A stretch of 64,000 nucleotides of DNA from Sparassis latifolia (Eukaryota; Basidiomycota; Agaricomycetes; Polyporales; Sparassidaceae). The first letter of the stretch is position 1, and each line of letters starts with the position of its first letter. The translations under genes and the position numbers were made by a program. The stretch covers positions 1,612,001 through 1,676,000 of the forward strand of contig CM031554.1 in the NCBI GenBank assembly GCA_018466975.1, read 5' to 3'. Under the pieces are notes generated by a model. That model was given only the letters and a program-made list of their open reading frames with translations, did no database searches and had not been told where the DNA came from. Of the stretch, positions 11,582 through 23,203 are shown in pieces.

Positions 11582-12779
11582 TCACACCTGAGAAAGAGAC
11601 GCGTCAGAGAACACTCGAGCAATCGGAAAAGGAGCACCAACCAAACTCAATTCCAGAGTCCAGACTCTCCGTGACCAAAGTTTGATGTTCTTTTCAGGTT
11701 CCCCGGGACTTGCCAGATTCACCTCAATGCCGTCCCACCAGCACTTCCGCTGTGAACAAAGAATTAAGCGGCAGGCATGGACGAATCGAATCAACGATAC
11801 GCACCGCCGGTTTCCTCCAGAACAAAAGTAGCTTCTGTGCTGTCGCCATCTGATTGTAGTCAATGGTGACTTGCCTCTCACCGGTGGGACCAGGAGGGTG
11901 GTGCTCTATCCCGGTCTTCAGCAGCACAAGCGCTATTGACGAGATGCAACATCGTGACGGTTCCATGGCACGATATCCCCACTCATCCTGCCGATCAAAC
12001 CCACTGGACCAAGGATGAATCAGAGTCGACATGCGTTGACAAAATTACAGAACGCACCTCATGCACAACATATCAATCAAGTGTTGCTCCGCGATGTTGT
12101 TTTCCTTATTCACATTCCGTTGTAGTGCGGTAAAAATGTTGCGTTTGTGAAGGAGGAATTCGCCGCATTTCTTTTTCACATCGAGGAGCGCGTCATTGGC
12201 GATGCCGTTCGTATTTGTCAATGCTTTACCGTCCTTTGGCGGAATAGAAAAGTATTCCAGCTCCTCCCGCAAGACGATGATGGCCTGTTTGGTGAGGAGC
12301 GGGTTCTGCGATGGTGACGGCCCGAAATCGGACGTTGGGGAGCTTCCACCCTCGAGCAGCTGCTGTTGCGCTGCAAACAAGCCGGGTATAGTAGCGGTGC
12401 CATAAAATGCGTCCGAGGCATTGCGGAAGAACGTCAGCACGTAGGCGAAACATTCAGGGTCAAACTGGCTGCCAGGTATAAGCTGAGTATCGCACCATGT
12501 GTAGGTGATACATGTACGCACATCGACTCCGTACAGCTCCTCGTAGTCGTCATTGTCTCCACCATCTGATAAAGCTGCGCTCTGCCGGCTTAGAACAAGG
12601 CCATTTGGAAAGAGACAGAGGAGGACGGATTCCGGAAGATTCATTATAGTCTCTCGGTCAACGGAGAACCGCCTTCCGCGCAAATCAAGGAGCAACCTCG
12701 TTAAAAGGTGGGGCTGCAGGTTCGTCTGCACGGGTGTCTGCGACACCTGCGTGATTGGTGAGTTGGAGAGGGTCGCCAT
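11582..12779 (-). CDS. Whi2-like BTB/POZ-type stress-response protein
   Basis: Three exons on the minus strand, 12779-12058, 12003-11805 and 11749-11582, encode 362 residues. The ATG at 12779 opens MATLSNSPITQVSQ. Residues about 30-60 hold RRFSVDRETIMNLPESVLL followed by CLFPNG, the conserved start of the T1/BTB-like domain of Whi2-type proteins. Exon 2 ends in LLFWRKPA and exon 3 begins RKCWWDGIEV, then RRVWTLELSLVG, also typical of the family. In yeast, Whi2 binds the plasma-membrane phosphatases Psr1/Psr2 and restrains TORC1 and growth under stress or low amino acids. The family resembles animal KCTD proteins. All junctions keep frame. The exact fungal paralogue is not resolved. Confidence 0.82.
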
Positions 12780-13716
12780 GGGTAGCAGCAAACGTCAGCT
12801 GGACAGAGGACCGAGGTGAGGAAGGGCAGACGACACACTGGACGCTCACCTCGGAGAATCCTCAGGAATAGCCCAAGAAGGGATAGTTCGGCTGACGTAA
12901 TTTGGATACTTAGACTGGGAGAAACCTACTTTTCCGCGCTCCGCCTCTCTGGGTTTGAATCCAACAACATGATGTGCCGGACAGTCGACATGGGCTACAA
13001 CATTATTGAGGTCTTCTCAGTCTGATCCCCAATGATGCAGCCTAATGCAGCACGGAACGCGTGGAGTTTATCTCTGGCCAACAGCATTCGACACCGTCGT
13101 TCCCCACTGGTCATCACTTCCCAGTCACGAACGATGAGCGTTATTCTGCGCCCACGGGCCAGGCCGCTGGGAAATAACAACAGAGAAGCTTAAGGATAGC
13201 TCTTCCAGCTTCTGCCAGTTGAGCTAGTTTCCCCCATAAGCAGGAGCATTAGACTAGTGCTGGACACCACGTAATGCTCGCCAGACGTGATCAAAATGAC
13301 TGTGGGCCGATATCAGGCCGGGGAAGCGTTTCATTTTACAAAGAGGATGATCAAGCTGATTGCGAACCAACGTTCATCGAGGGGAGTGACTGCGCGGAAG
13401 CATTTGGCAACTGAGGACCGTTGGAATATTGTCTAGTCGTGTAAATGTATCTCCACGGCAGCTGCCATCAAGCTTTAACCGTTTTATTCGGTGCATTACA
13501 GCCCCTTCCTCGGGGGCGGCGGCCCATATCGTGAAGCATGGCTAGATATATTCGAAAGTCCGACCGCTGGACCCCTGGAATGGTATGAGCCTTTATGTAC
13601 CTTATCACCTTTCTCACTTCTGACCCGCGCGACTCACTGCCCCGCTCCGCGCTCAGGACGTCGTTGAGCTCTCCGCCTGTCCTGCTCTGCGTCAGGATAG
13701 TCCATCTGCACTCGTC
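12780..13716. other. Intergenic between divergent genes
   Basis: About 0.94 kb separating the Whi2-like gene (leftwards) from the Med25-like gene (rightwards), so it must hold both promoters. No gene or strong repeat is seen. The last 150 bases are pyrimidine-rich, as in fungal 5' UTRs. Confidence 0.45.
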
Positions 13717-15977
13717 ATGGCGGAGCAGCCGTCCGCGTCCTTCGCCAGGCCAAATATGCCTGGCGATCCGGTTTCCGTAATGGTATTAGTCGAAGATTCA
13801 CTTACCATGCTCGCGAAATGGGACGCGATTCGTGACTTCTACCTGCCTACGCTCTAGAGAGCTTGCGGATCGCAGACCTAACCGTTCCCGTGCGTTGTTC
13901 GCTTCATGCGCCGGTTATTCTGATCTCTCGCCGATACTGTGCAGATGCGCGTCTGGTGGTTTACGAATTCACCTGCGTTCGAAGTTCCACTCATGACAAC
14001 TATCGGCGGGATGAGCCAGGTTGACCACATTCCAGATCTCCAGCTCGGCCACAATGCATGCGTCGGGATCTCAACCACCACTATCCGGCGTAGTATAGAT
14101 GTTAGTCTCAACTTATTCCTCGTTGCAGCTACTCCCAATTTGTGTTTGCTCTGAGCATTCTTAAATCTAGCTGTTCGTTACTGCGGTCGACAAGCAACGA
14201 TGTACCCGACACTGTATTCTCATCGCATCGTGCTTGCTGGGGAGTTCGCCTGCCAGTAACCACACCGGAATCGACTCGCCGCAAAGCATTGCAGTTACTC
14301 TGAGTCAGGTGGGGCTTATTTCTAATCCGCGTGATGTGCACCATGTTGACGTCACCTAGGAGGACATTCGCCTTCATTTAATGAACGACTCAGGGCCTAG
14401 GTCGGAACCTTTCTATGATTTCTTCAAAAGGACGGTGGGACTATTCCTTATCATATATGGATGTATTTTCAACGCCGACACCATATTCGTAGCTTTATTA
14501 CGGGGAGTACCAAGAAGTTCCGGTTTGGTTTCACGTGGAGCAGACACTATCAATACATTTGTCTTGTGCGCCAGCAAACCCCGTAATCGAAGGTTCGTCC
14601 ACTCCGTGAGTAGTCGCAGTGTTACTGAAACTTTCTGTCGCAGCTTTAGCTCCTGTTTTGAATGCTGTCCCTCAGGATTCTCCAGCCAGCCTCTCAAGCA
14701 GCCCCGAGCAATCCCTCTCATCGCCAACCTCTCTACCCTCCTCACCTATAAAGGACACACCCGCGGCAGCGCGCAAGTCGCAGTCTTCCACGACGACGTC
14801 TCGAAGTAAAAAGAGTCGAAAAGCTGAGGCAACCACCTACTCCGACAGCAGGGGCTTGGTCAGCTTCCTGCAACAAATGCACGGCCTCACGAAGAAAAGA
14901 ACGTATGGCGCCAAGCCCGCGAAAAGGTCCTTGAGCGACCTACGGTCTAGCACGGCCACACGACCGATCCTACCCCGCCTCGACATCTCGACCACGCCGT
15001 CATATACCTTCCCTGTGCTCACTAATGCCACCGGCACTGATGCGCCCCACCCGGAGCCTGCACCCTCTCCAATACATACGCAATCGAGCTCGCTTGTCAA
15101 CAGAGGGTCAGCGGACGATCGCCGTGCACGCCGTCGCGTGCCGTACCTCCCGACGCCACCTGCCATCGAGTCGTCCTCGTCAGACTCGTATCTCACGTCA
15201 TCAAGCTCGTCTGCCGCGGCGTTGCGCAGCCTCGAAGCTATGTCGCCGCGCCTCACCGAATTCCATACCATGGACCAACTGCACGGTATGTCGAGCGAGC
15301 GGCCGCCAGACTGTCAGACACTCGAGCACGACGGGGACATAATGGCCTCTCCTACTCACTACCGCGTACAGCCGACCAGCGCGACGTGGTCCCAGAACCG
15401 ATACCTTTCATACAGCACCCCCGCATCTCCCCTTACCGCTGCCCCTGCCTACCCAGGCTGGGGTGTTCCGTGCCAGCAGCCACAGCCGCAGCTGCAGTTG
15501 GACGCGTCAAACTCCAACGAGCACCCGCCGTCACTGCCGTTCGGTGGCCCTTCCATTTTGGGTCAGGATGCGAGCACTCCACCGTTGCCATCGCCGAGCC
15601 TGACGGCGCCGACAAGCACGTCCGATAACGCAGACGACCAGCCATTCGTGGTCACGCCCGAGTACGAGGCGTTTGTCCACGCCCGTTTCGAGGAGGTCAA
15701 GCGACACACTTCCCTGGCCGTCTCCACGAGCGTGCCCGCTCCCGCGCCTGGCTTGTACCCGTACAGCGCTGACTCTCGCATTCGACAGGCGCAGTACATT
15801 CCTCTGCCGCATCAGCCGGTGGCCTTTAATCAAGGCGGTTACCTCGGGCAACAGAATGAGGGCATGTTTCTAGGGACCGCGGCTGCGGCGGCGACAGACT
15901 TGAACTACGGGCAAAGCCACGGGCCAGTCCGTCCGTGGTCTGAGTACGGCCCGTCGTCGGCCTGGTACCCGTCCTGA
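13717..15977 (+). CDS. Probable Mediator subunit Med25-like vWA-domain protein, one apparent 1-nt frame break
   Basis: Six exons: 13717-13889, 13945-14100, 14171-14308, 14360-14434, 14493-14592, 14644-15977, about 658 residues if one break is bridged. Exon 1 reads PVSVMVLVEDSLTMLAKWD and FYLPTL, then must shift frame near 13853 to read LESLRIADLTVP; a single missing C would explain it. Exons 2-5 continue a vWA-like fold: MRVWWFTNSPAFEV, TRHCILIASCLLGSSPASNH, FYDFFKRT and VPVWFHVEQTLSIHLS. The long last exon contains GLVSFLQQMHGLTKKRTYG, then a Ser/Pro/Gln-rich disordered tail. The vWA domain of Med25 tethers the subunit to Mediator and links activators to RNA polymerase II. The Med25 assignment rests on fold-like pattern memory, not a search. 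Another vWA protein is possible. Five introns of 50-70 nt keep frame, which argues for a real gene. Confidence 0.55.
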
Positions 15978-17227
15978 TCCTCGAAGAAGTGCTCCGGTCT
16001 GTGCATCGCGCGGCCCAGGGGCGGGACAATGGTCTGTTTGCCTGCATACTCTTCTTCTCAATGTACTACTTTCGATGTTCTGCTATCTCTCACGTCGTAC
16101 GGGCTCTGTTGCTGTGCTTAGCGGTACAATCTCGAGATTTTGCTGTCGATTTTCTTTGCTCTCGTCCGTCGGGGAATTTTGGTCGTGGTAGATGTAACAT
16201 CATTGTTTCTGTGTAGCATAGCATTTTCTGTGCAAGTTTGTGCATTATGCCAATGGATCTTGGTCTCGTGGAAAGTGTTGTGTAGGCATCACTTTACTGC
16301 CCATGTTTTCAGTGTGTTGACATTGAGACTCTTCTGCTCTTGCAATGGTGCAATCACCGCACACTGTCAGTGACATAGCGGGGCACCTTCAGAAACTGCG
16401 AGAGACCTGAGAGTTTTGGCTCGCCACAGAAGAGCCAAGACGGGCCCGTACTGGCTCGGATCCTAAAGAAGTTCGCCGAGTGCTGCTGGTCATGAGGTCT
16501 GCGCTCGCGAAGCTCTTTGTTAACCCTAAATGAAAATTCTGCGAACACGGATTCGAGCGGCTCGGACGAGGAGGCTTTATGACAGGTAAATCATGAGACG
16601 CATGCCTAGCCCCCGGCCATGCGTGGGCCTGGGAGAACGCGAGTGTGGCACCGGAGAGTGACCACTGACGAGGGCGGTGCAGCGCCATACACACGATATT
16701 GGATTGCACCAGAAAATCGAATTCCGTCATCATGAAAAAATGTCAGGTGATCCTCCGATATGTATGGAATTACGGGGTTTCGTAAGTCGCACATCGCCAG
16801 TAAGAATTTGTAGAACCAGCCCTTGGGCGCGTTAGTGTCTAAGAATGTGTTTCGAGCGCCTGATGGTCATGATATACCAACCTTGGACCCGGAAGCTCAG
16901 AAAATCCGAACAGGCTCTGCTTCCATGATATCTCTGCCGCCGTATGGAAGACAAAATCTGGAGTGGACTCGCCAGTTGAGAAACGGAAAAAGAGTACCTG
17001 GTGGCACGGGAGCTAATTTTGCCACTTCGGGCAGTGCGCATCCCACATTTGGCAAACGTGTTCACGATGTTTTGCGGCGCGGTGTTCCAGCAAGGGTAAA
17101 AATCTCGGAATACAGGAACCAGCGAACAATATTCAAATGGTAGCCAAATAAACACATTTCGGACCCAAACAAAAACAAGGGAAGCGGAGTAATTAAGCAC
17201 GTCTCCTGGAGACAGCAGAGGATATGA
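15978..17227. other. Intergenic between convergent genes
   Basis: Contains the 3' UTRs of the Med25-like gene (plus strand) and the PXR1-type gene (minus strand). The first part is T-rich with short open frames. No gene is supported. Confidence 0.5.
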
Positions 17228-18987
17228 TCAGTCGTCTACATCCTTCTGCTTCCCTTTCCCCCGCTTCTTCTTCGACTTCTTCGTCTTTTCACCATCCACA
17301 GGAAGATCGACGACCGTTTCTTTCCGTAGAGCGCCCGCCTCTATTGGTTTGCCGGGGAGTGTACCATCAGCAACGGCCAGGCGAATTTCCTTCGCCTTCT
17401 TCGGTTTCTTCGACTTTTTCCGCTCGGTGGCTGCGACTCCACTTCCCAGATTCTGCATCGTGTCGGTTTCCGAGTCTCTAGTCTCGTCATCACCTCCGTC
17501 TTTCCGCTTATCCTTCTTACCCTTCTTCTTCGGCAGCTCAGCTGTATTTTCCTGTCTTCCACCCTCAACGGCCCCTGCCTGCGGGTGATTATCTTGCTCA
17601 AGTGGCACCGTATTTATCTCCTCCGCCGGCACCTGCGTTTCGAAGCGGAGTCTTGACGCGCCAAGACCGCCCTTTGGACGGTCATCGTAATCATTCATCG
17701 CGCCTGCCGTGACAGGGGTGCCTAGCCCTGCCACAGACGTACCTGATGAGCTCAATGGGCGGCTCTTTGCCGCTAATTTCTCCCGGAAATAGTCCATGAC
17801 ACTCTTGCTGGATGTGGTTAGGTCCTGCAGCTTTAAGTCGACTGCAGGTGCATCCAGAGGTGTCGACGGTGTCGACGGCGTCAAAGATGCGGGTGGATAG
17901 GGCGTCGCAGGTGCGGACGGTGTCAGGAATGGCGTGGAGAAGGCAGTAGAGGAGCTCGAGATGCCAAGGATCTCGTTGATGGCGGCCGCGGATTTTGAGG
18001 CAAGCCCTTTCGCGGCTATATGGCGGGCGCGATGAGCTCGAATCCTGTATTAAACAGAAATAGAGATTCGTTAGTCTAGCACGAACGACGATATATTCGA
18101 ACCGTAAAACGAAAAGATACGTCGTTGCGAACGATCGTGCAGGGGAAGATATGGCGGTGAGAACAGCAGTAGCAATATGCACGAGTGGATGGAAAGAAGA
18201 AAGAGAAACGTACGGGCGGGCCATTACTGCGACCTTAGATTTCTCGGTGATTATGACGGACGTCGAGGTCGATACGACCGAAGTCGAGGCTTCTTCCTCT
18301 TTCTTGGCGGACCCAGGGCTTTCGTCGACCTGAATGTCGCACTTCCGTTTCTTCTTGTCTTTCTCCTTCCTCTTGCCCTCCTTGTCCGATCTGTTCTCCG
18401 AAGACTTGGACTTTCTAAGTTTCTTCCGTTCCATCGCGCCGTCTCTCCCGGCAACCTCTTCATCCTCTGCCTGCTCCCGTTCTCTCTTCTTCCGTCTTTT
18501 CTTCTCTTTCTTCTCTGCCACTTCAATGTCCATGTCAACCTCCTCTTCGACCCGGATCACAGTCTCCTCGGACGAAGCAGGTCTGACGAACCCATCCACC
18601 TTCATCGCCTCCGCCTCCACCTCCCCCGCGTCCACCTCCTTCCCAGCGGCCTCGTTCAGCCTGCGCAACAGATTCTCGAAATCGCGTCCCTGCTTCCACG
18701 CCGTCCCGTCCTGGCTGTTACGATGGTCCGCGCCTATCCCGAGCATGTCGAGCTTCTGGTGGACGGATATATGTCGCGTGCGGCCCTCGCCGGACGCCCC
18801 GAGGCCCGACGAGGGGTCCCAGCCGAACTTCTGCAGGTACGAAGTGCCGAACTTGTTGGCATCTGGGGTGACGGTGGTACGTGAGTGCGAAAAAGGGAAA
18901 AAGGATTACGGACGTACCGTTCGCCCAGGAGAGATTCCGAGGGTCTGCGGGAATACGCTGTTTGTTCTTCCTGCCTGAGAGACCCAT
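17228..18987 (-). CDS. PXR1/PinX1-type G-patch protein
   Basis: Three exons on the minus strand, 18987-18918, 18862-18214 and 18044-17228, encode 511 residues. It begins MGLSGRKNKQRIPADPRNLS, the hallmark opening of PinX1/Pxr1. The G-patch follows (YLQKFGWDPSSGLGASGEGR, residues about 30-60). A long Lys/Glu-rich middle, then HRARHIAAKGLA and AAAINEILGI after the second intron, and a Lys-rich tail complete the family layout. Known role: nucleolar protein needed for rRNA and snoRNA processing, acting as a cofactor of DEAH helicases such as Prp43 and inhibiting telomerase in animals and yeast. Fungal Pxr1 proteins are usually about 250-400 residues, so this one is long because of expanded acidic/basic low-complexity segments. 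Confidence 0.88.
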
Positions 18988-21243
18988 AGAAGTTCTACAC
19001 TGGTAATGCGGTAACGTATGCCGAGGATTTCAATCGTGCACACAGGTTACTGGTATGGCTTCGATGGCGAACGGCGGGTCAAATGACTTCTAAAGATAAA
19101 TCAACACAATCCACCTCAGACAGAGGATCCACTCAACCAACTCAATAAACTCACCGACAACGCTTAAAGAAGTCTGTGGAGTGTCGAAGTTTTGTTCGAT
19201 CACTGATCCTCACGGTGAAAGAAAATTGGAAATATGGGATACAACATTTCTGTTATATTCACAAATAATTCTGGTATGCCACCGAAATGGAACTTATCAA
19301 ACAAATACGTTGTTTCCTCGTCATCTTTGCAAACACTGAAGCTAGCTGTAGCGGAACATTCGAGCATCTCCATGCCTCGTGAGCGCGCTGGATCTCACTG
19401 GGTACAAGCTTGACCAATCTTCCCTTCGATAGCTCCATTTCTAGGCGGAGCGCCTGGTGGCAAGCGTCGAACGTCCGATTGAGAAACGACGGCGTCAATG
19501 TTCTGTTCAGACTGTAGACTTGCCAAGTCGGACACAATTACACCGAGAAACCCCAAAAAAGCGCGAAACCAGAGGAACACCTCTGAGTCTTATACAGGAA
19601 CCGGTAGTTCTAATATACTGGGTCTGACATCTTGCCGGCCGAGCGACGCTCATTCCGCCTGTCCTGAAGGCCTGGGACCGCCGGGACTTGGTACGGCCGC
19701 TTTCCTGACGATTAGGCCAAGAGCAGGAGCTGTTATAGGTATAGGCATACGGGCTGATGATTGTCGAAAAGCTCTCAAAGCCTTGCGCCTCCGGCAAAAA
19801 CTCTTTGCAGTACAGATGCATCTCCAGGAAGAGGGTGTCTGCGCAATGTGGGCCTTCATATAGGATACAGACGCTGTTGCAAGTTGCCATCTTGTCATTC
19901 TTCACGGACAGGGTGGAAGGCCACGTATCTCACTTGTCTTCTTACACGGTGAGCGCCTTCTCGCCCTGGGAGGAGGGGCACAAGCCATGGATGCAAAACG
20001 TTATGACACCTCTTGGAAGCCTGTGCGGAATACTTCTTGATGAAGTCTGCCATCTCCAGAACTCCGGAGTCCGACGTAAGGTGGCCGCCTGACTCTCCGC
20101 TCCTTGCCTCTATTGCGGCAGCTTGGAGTATCAGAGACAGCACGAGGAAGACCTTTTTCAGCCAAGTACTTGAGGATCCTGTCCATCACGCTCGATTTCC
20201 TGTTGTGCGTCTCTGGAGGGTGGACACAAGCGCGGATCCGTTTTCGCACATGGACCCAACATGTGGGGACACTGCGGAATACTCATTGACGAAGCTTGCC
20301 GTCTCGAGGCCTCTGGAGTCTGGCTTGAGCCGGGAGTCTGACTGTGGTCATGGGGCGTATTGGTCCGGTGTCGGACTCGTATTCCAGGGTCGGTCTGTCT
20401 CCCGAAGCCAATACTGAGGAATATCCGCAGGAATCAGTGCTGTATACGTAGCGGCAGCGAAGGTTACCTACTGAGATGTTCGTTCCACGACTTGAAGTGC
20501 GTTTCCGAGGTGGCTTCTCGTAGGTAGGACGAGCTCCCGCTGAGGCGCTACTGTGAATCTGGGTTACATGTCGCCTGTGTATTGGCCGAGCTTAGGCTAC
20601 CTGAGCGCTGCCATTAATATACAGCGCCGAGCGTCTGTCGCGGAATCGACTTTGAAATGAGGTACGCAGAGATCGATGTACGTTTCCTTGACCCTCTCTA
20701 GCCGAGACAGTGATCATCCTATCCTTTCGACGCTCATCTCTGGAGACGGTGCGTCACAGCATTTGTGAAATATTGACACTCGCGCTATTGGATTGCGAGC
20801 ACTGGCACCAGTTTGTTCCAGACTGCCCGCTTTCTGTGCTCTTTCCGTCGTCCTCCTTGTTTGTTAGCTGAAGTCCGTGTTTCGTGCTGACCAGAACTAG
20901 CTGGGGATGTGTCGCACTTCACGCGCTTCACGTATTACTGTCTTCGGCACAAGCTTACTGTGATCTTTAAGTCGAGTTATATCAGTGGTTGTCAAGCTAA
21001 ACAGCACTCGTGTAGCAGGATATTAGAAGGTCTTTGATGAAAAGGTCCTGTCAGCCATGTAGCGACGATCCGAATTACAATACAGTGTGATCAACCCACG
21101 TCTAGTTGTAGGTATAGAAGGGCGAGGTATAAGTAAGAATAAAGAATAGTCAGTCAATACAGGCCAAGTAGCGGAAGTCCACTCCGCGACCCTCGCTCTC
21201 CTCCAAGGGCAATATGGGGGAGGAAACCAGGGCTGGGACGAGT
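18988..21243. other. Long intergenic stretch holding a diverged duplication
   Basis: About 2.25 kb between two leftward genes. No supported gene. It contains the duplicated block at about 20020-20332 (separate entry). The rightmost 200 bases are the 3' flank of the Asp-Ala repeat protein gene. Confidence 0.4.
20020..20332. repeat. Diverged tandem duplication, about 241-bp period
   Basis: Bases about 20030-20091 (GCGGAATACTTCTTGATGAA onward) recur in altered form at about 20271-20332 (GCGGAATACTCATTGACGAA onward). Both copies then read a CCGGAGTC/TGGAGTC-type ending. On the minus strand the two copies translate to related peptides, DSGVLEMADFIKKYSAQ and DSRGLETASFVNEYSAV. The peptide-level resemblance suggests the unit was once coding. 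I cannot define a start codon or complete gene. Confidence 0.5.
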
Positions 21244-22857
21244 TCAGCGAATGATACGCATCGTCTTATGGCGTGCAAGACCACCCTTAGATGGTGGCGG
21301 TGGTGGTAGCGAGGCAGGAGGCGTAACAGGCTCGATAGGTAAGTCTGGAGGCGTGACGGGCTTGTGAGGCAGATCTGCAGGCATGGGCGCCCAGTTGACA
21401 TGATCAGAGATGGGCGGGCGGGGTGAGTTGGGCCGGGTGGGCCCCTCGTGAAGTTCCTGCATTTTGGCCTCGTGTGCTTCCAAGACGTCGTTGCCTGGGC
21501 CCTCGTCCATGTCAGGCTCGTCTGGGGGCACGTATATTTCCTCTTCGGGGCGATCTGTAGCTTGTGGAGGGTATACGCTTTTGCGGAGGAAGCGGCGGTA
21601 CGCGCTTGACGGCTTGCGCGAAGGCGGAGCGAGGCGATACGGGTACGGACCGTTGGGGAGCGCGTCGTACTGCTCCAAGTTTTTCCAATCCTCAAGCGTC
21701 CAGTAGCGATTGGCCTCCTCTCGCGTGACCCAGTTGAGGTCAAGGAGGCGGCGGAGGAGCTTGCCCGGTAGCTGGTAGGTTGGCCGCTGGTCGGGTGCGA
21801 CCCGGATGTAGGTGTCATGGATGGCGAGGGAGTGCAGAGGGTTGCGCCATACTTCGGGGGCGCGCAGCTTCTTGGAGACGGGCTCGTAAGCAAAGTCATG
21901 GACCTTGATACCGAGATCCTTGAGTGCGGCGATGCGTTCTTCGGAAGTGGGCTCTTCGTATGTTTCGACGATTTCTGTCGCCACGGGGGAAGGGTAACGG
22001 CGGAGGTAGTCTGCATCCGCATCTGTGTCTGTGTTTACAGCTGGGATTTGACCCGTAGTCTCGTTTGCACCTGCGTACGCGACCACTGCATCTCCGTCTG
22101 CGTCCGCGTCCGCGTCTGCGTCGTCACCTGTGTCCGCGTCTGCATCTGCATCTGCATCTGCATCAGCGTCGGTTCCACCGCTGTCCCCGAACTCCAGATT
22201 TTGTGCACCCGCATCGACCTCTCCACGCGCGTTCAAGGCCGCCTCGTACATCCGTTCATATACGCTTGAATACGCGTCATGACCCGTCTCCAAAAACGCG
22301 TCTCGATCCTCCCCAAGATACTGCGGTTTGAACGCGTCTGGCTCCATGCCGAGCGTGCCCGGTCCCTCCGCACCAACAGCAGCAGCCCCCGCCTGCGCAT
22401 CCAGAGGGGTGCCGACAGCGGGCATACTGTCCTCAACGTGCACGGATTCTCGTATAGTCCTGCCGGAAAGTTTGGGAAGAGTGGGTGTTGAAGGCTGTGG
22501 CTGATACTCGGGCGACATGGCCTGCCGTTTGGAAAAAGGGAGAGGTGTTTCTTCTAGCAAAGAGTCGGAGCGCTTCCGTTTCAGCGGGCTGGGCGAGGGA
22601 GAGGGGGAGTGGCGTTGCATGGCAGTTTGGGACGAGCTCCCTGGTGTGGAATAACTAGTGGCGCGACCTGCTGAATCTCTCTCGCGCGTAGTTGACGAAA
22701 TATTGACCGCTGGGCTATGCGGCGAGCTCAAGGTAACTCTTCCGCTGGTACTGGAGCTCCCCTGCTCGCTGGCGATGTTCTCGCGAAACGAACAGTTGGC
22801 ATCGATCTTGACTGAAGTCAGGTTGCTAGTGAGTTTGGAGGAATTACGCAGAGACAT
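21244..22857 (-). CDS. Uncharacterised low-complexity protein with Asp-Ala repeat
   Basis: A single minus-strand exon of 537 codons from the ATG at 22857 to the stop at 21244-21246. No family is recognised. Visible parts: Ser-rich N-terminus; a basic PLKRKRSD motif at about residue 92 that could be a nuclear localisation signal; an alternating Asp-Ala tract (residues about 229-257); a globular-looking middle with GIKVHDFAYEPVSKKLRAP and LPGKLLRRLLDLNWVTREEA (residues about 315-390); and a Pro-rich C-terminus with short TPP repeats. The middle segment is the best query for a search. A basidiomycete-specific nuclear protein is a guess only. Codon use looks normal and there is no frame break. 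Confidence 0.7.
   Translation of the reverse strand: MSLRNSSKLTSNLTSVKIDANCSFRENIASEQGSSSTSGRVTLSSPHSPAVNISSTTRERDSAGRATSYSTPGSSSQTAMQRHSPSPSPSPLKRKRSDSLLEETPLPFSKRQAMSPEYQPQPSTPTLPKLSGRTIRESVHVEDSMPAVGTPLDAQAGAAAVGAEGPGTLGMEPDAFKPQYLGEDRDAFLETGHDAYSSVYERMYEAALNARGEVDAGAQNLEFGDSGGTDADADADADADADTGDDADADADADGDAVVAYAGANETTGQIPAVNTDTDADADYLRRYPSPVATEIVETYEEPTSEERIAALKDLGIKVHDFAYEPVSKKLRAPEVWRNPLHSLAIHDTYIRVAPDQRPTYQLPGKLLRRLLDLNWVTREEANRYWTLEDWKNLEQYDALPNGPYPYRLAPPSRKPSSAYRRFLRKSVYPPQATDRPEEEIYVPPDEPDMDEGPGNDVLEAHEAKMQELHEGPTRPNSPRPPISDHVNWAPMPADLPHKPVTPPDLPIEPVTPPASLPPPPPSKGGLARHKTMRIIR
22087..22170. repeat. Hexanucleotide repeat coding for Asp-Ala
   Basis: Imperfect GCATCT/GCGTCC units (plus strand) run through this stretch, most regular at about 22139-22165. 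They encode the DADADADA tract of the minus-strand protein. A shorter related run lies at about 22015-22030. Such in-frame hexamer arrays usually vary in copy number between strains. Confidence 0.8.
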
Positions 22858-23203
22858 TGTTCAAGCAACTGAGGGAAGAGCGAGTTCTGTATTGAATCTC
22901 TATGCAGCGACAACTTTTTATACTCTCCGTGAATGCGGAGGACAAAAGCGGTGGCGATGCGGGATAAAAGACAACGATAAAAGACAATATCGGTCAATTT
23001 CGGATAGCTCGTGATAACATGGTTATCATTCACATATCTCACAAATCCATAATTTACATATCTCGCTTCCAACTCGCCTCGACCTTGCCTCGAGACAATG
23101 ACTCGGCCGTGAATATCATGAATGACTATGAAAGGCTCCTGACAGAATAAATTGTTTACTCTCAACCATCACAGACAGTACTTGTGGCTTGTCGTCTGAC
23201 ATC
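22858..23203. other. Short divergent intergenic region
   Basis: 346 bases between the start codons of the leftward Asp-Ala repeat protein gene and the rightward AlkB-like gene. It must hold both promoters. It is AT-richer than its flanks; no other feature is seen. Confidence 0.5.

Noticed and set aside
14101..14170. In-frame TAA and TAG stops suggesting a pseudogene after exon 2 of the Med25-like gene
   Set aside because: A 70-nt intron with acceptor at 14170 removes both stops and keeps frame into LFVTAVDKQRCTRH.
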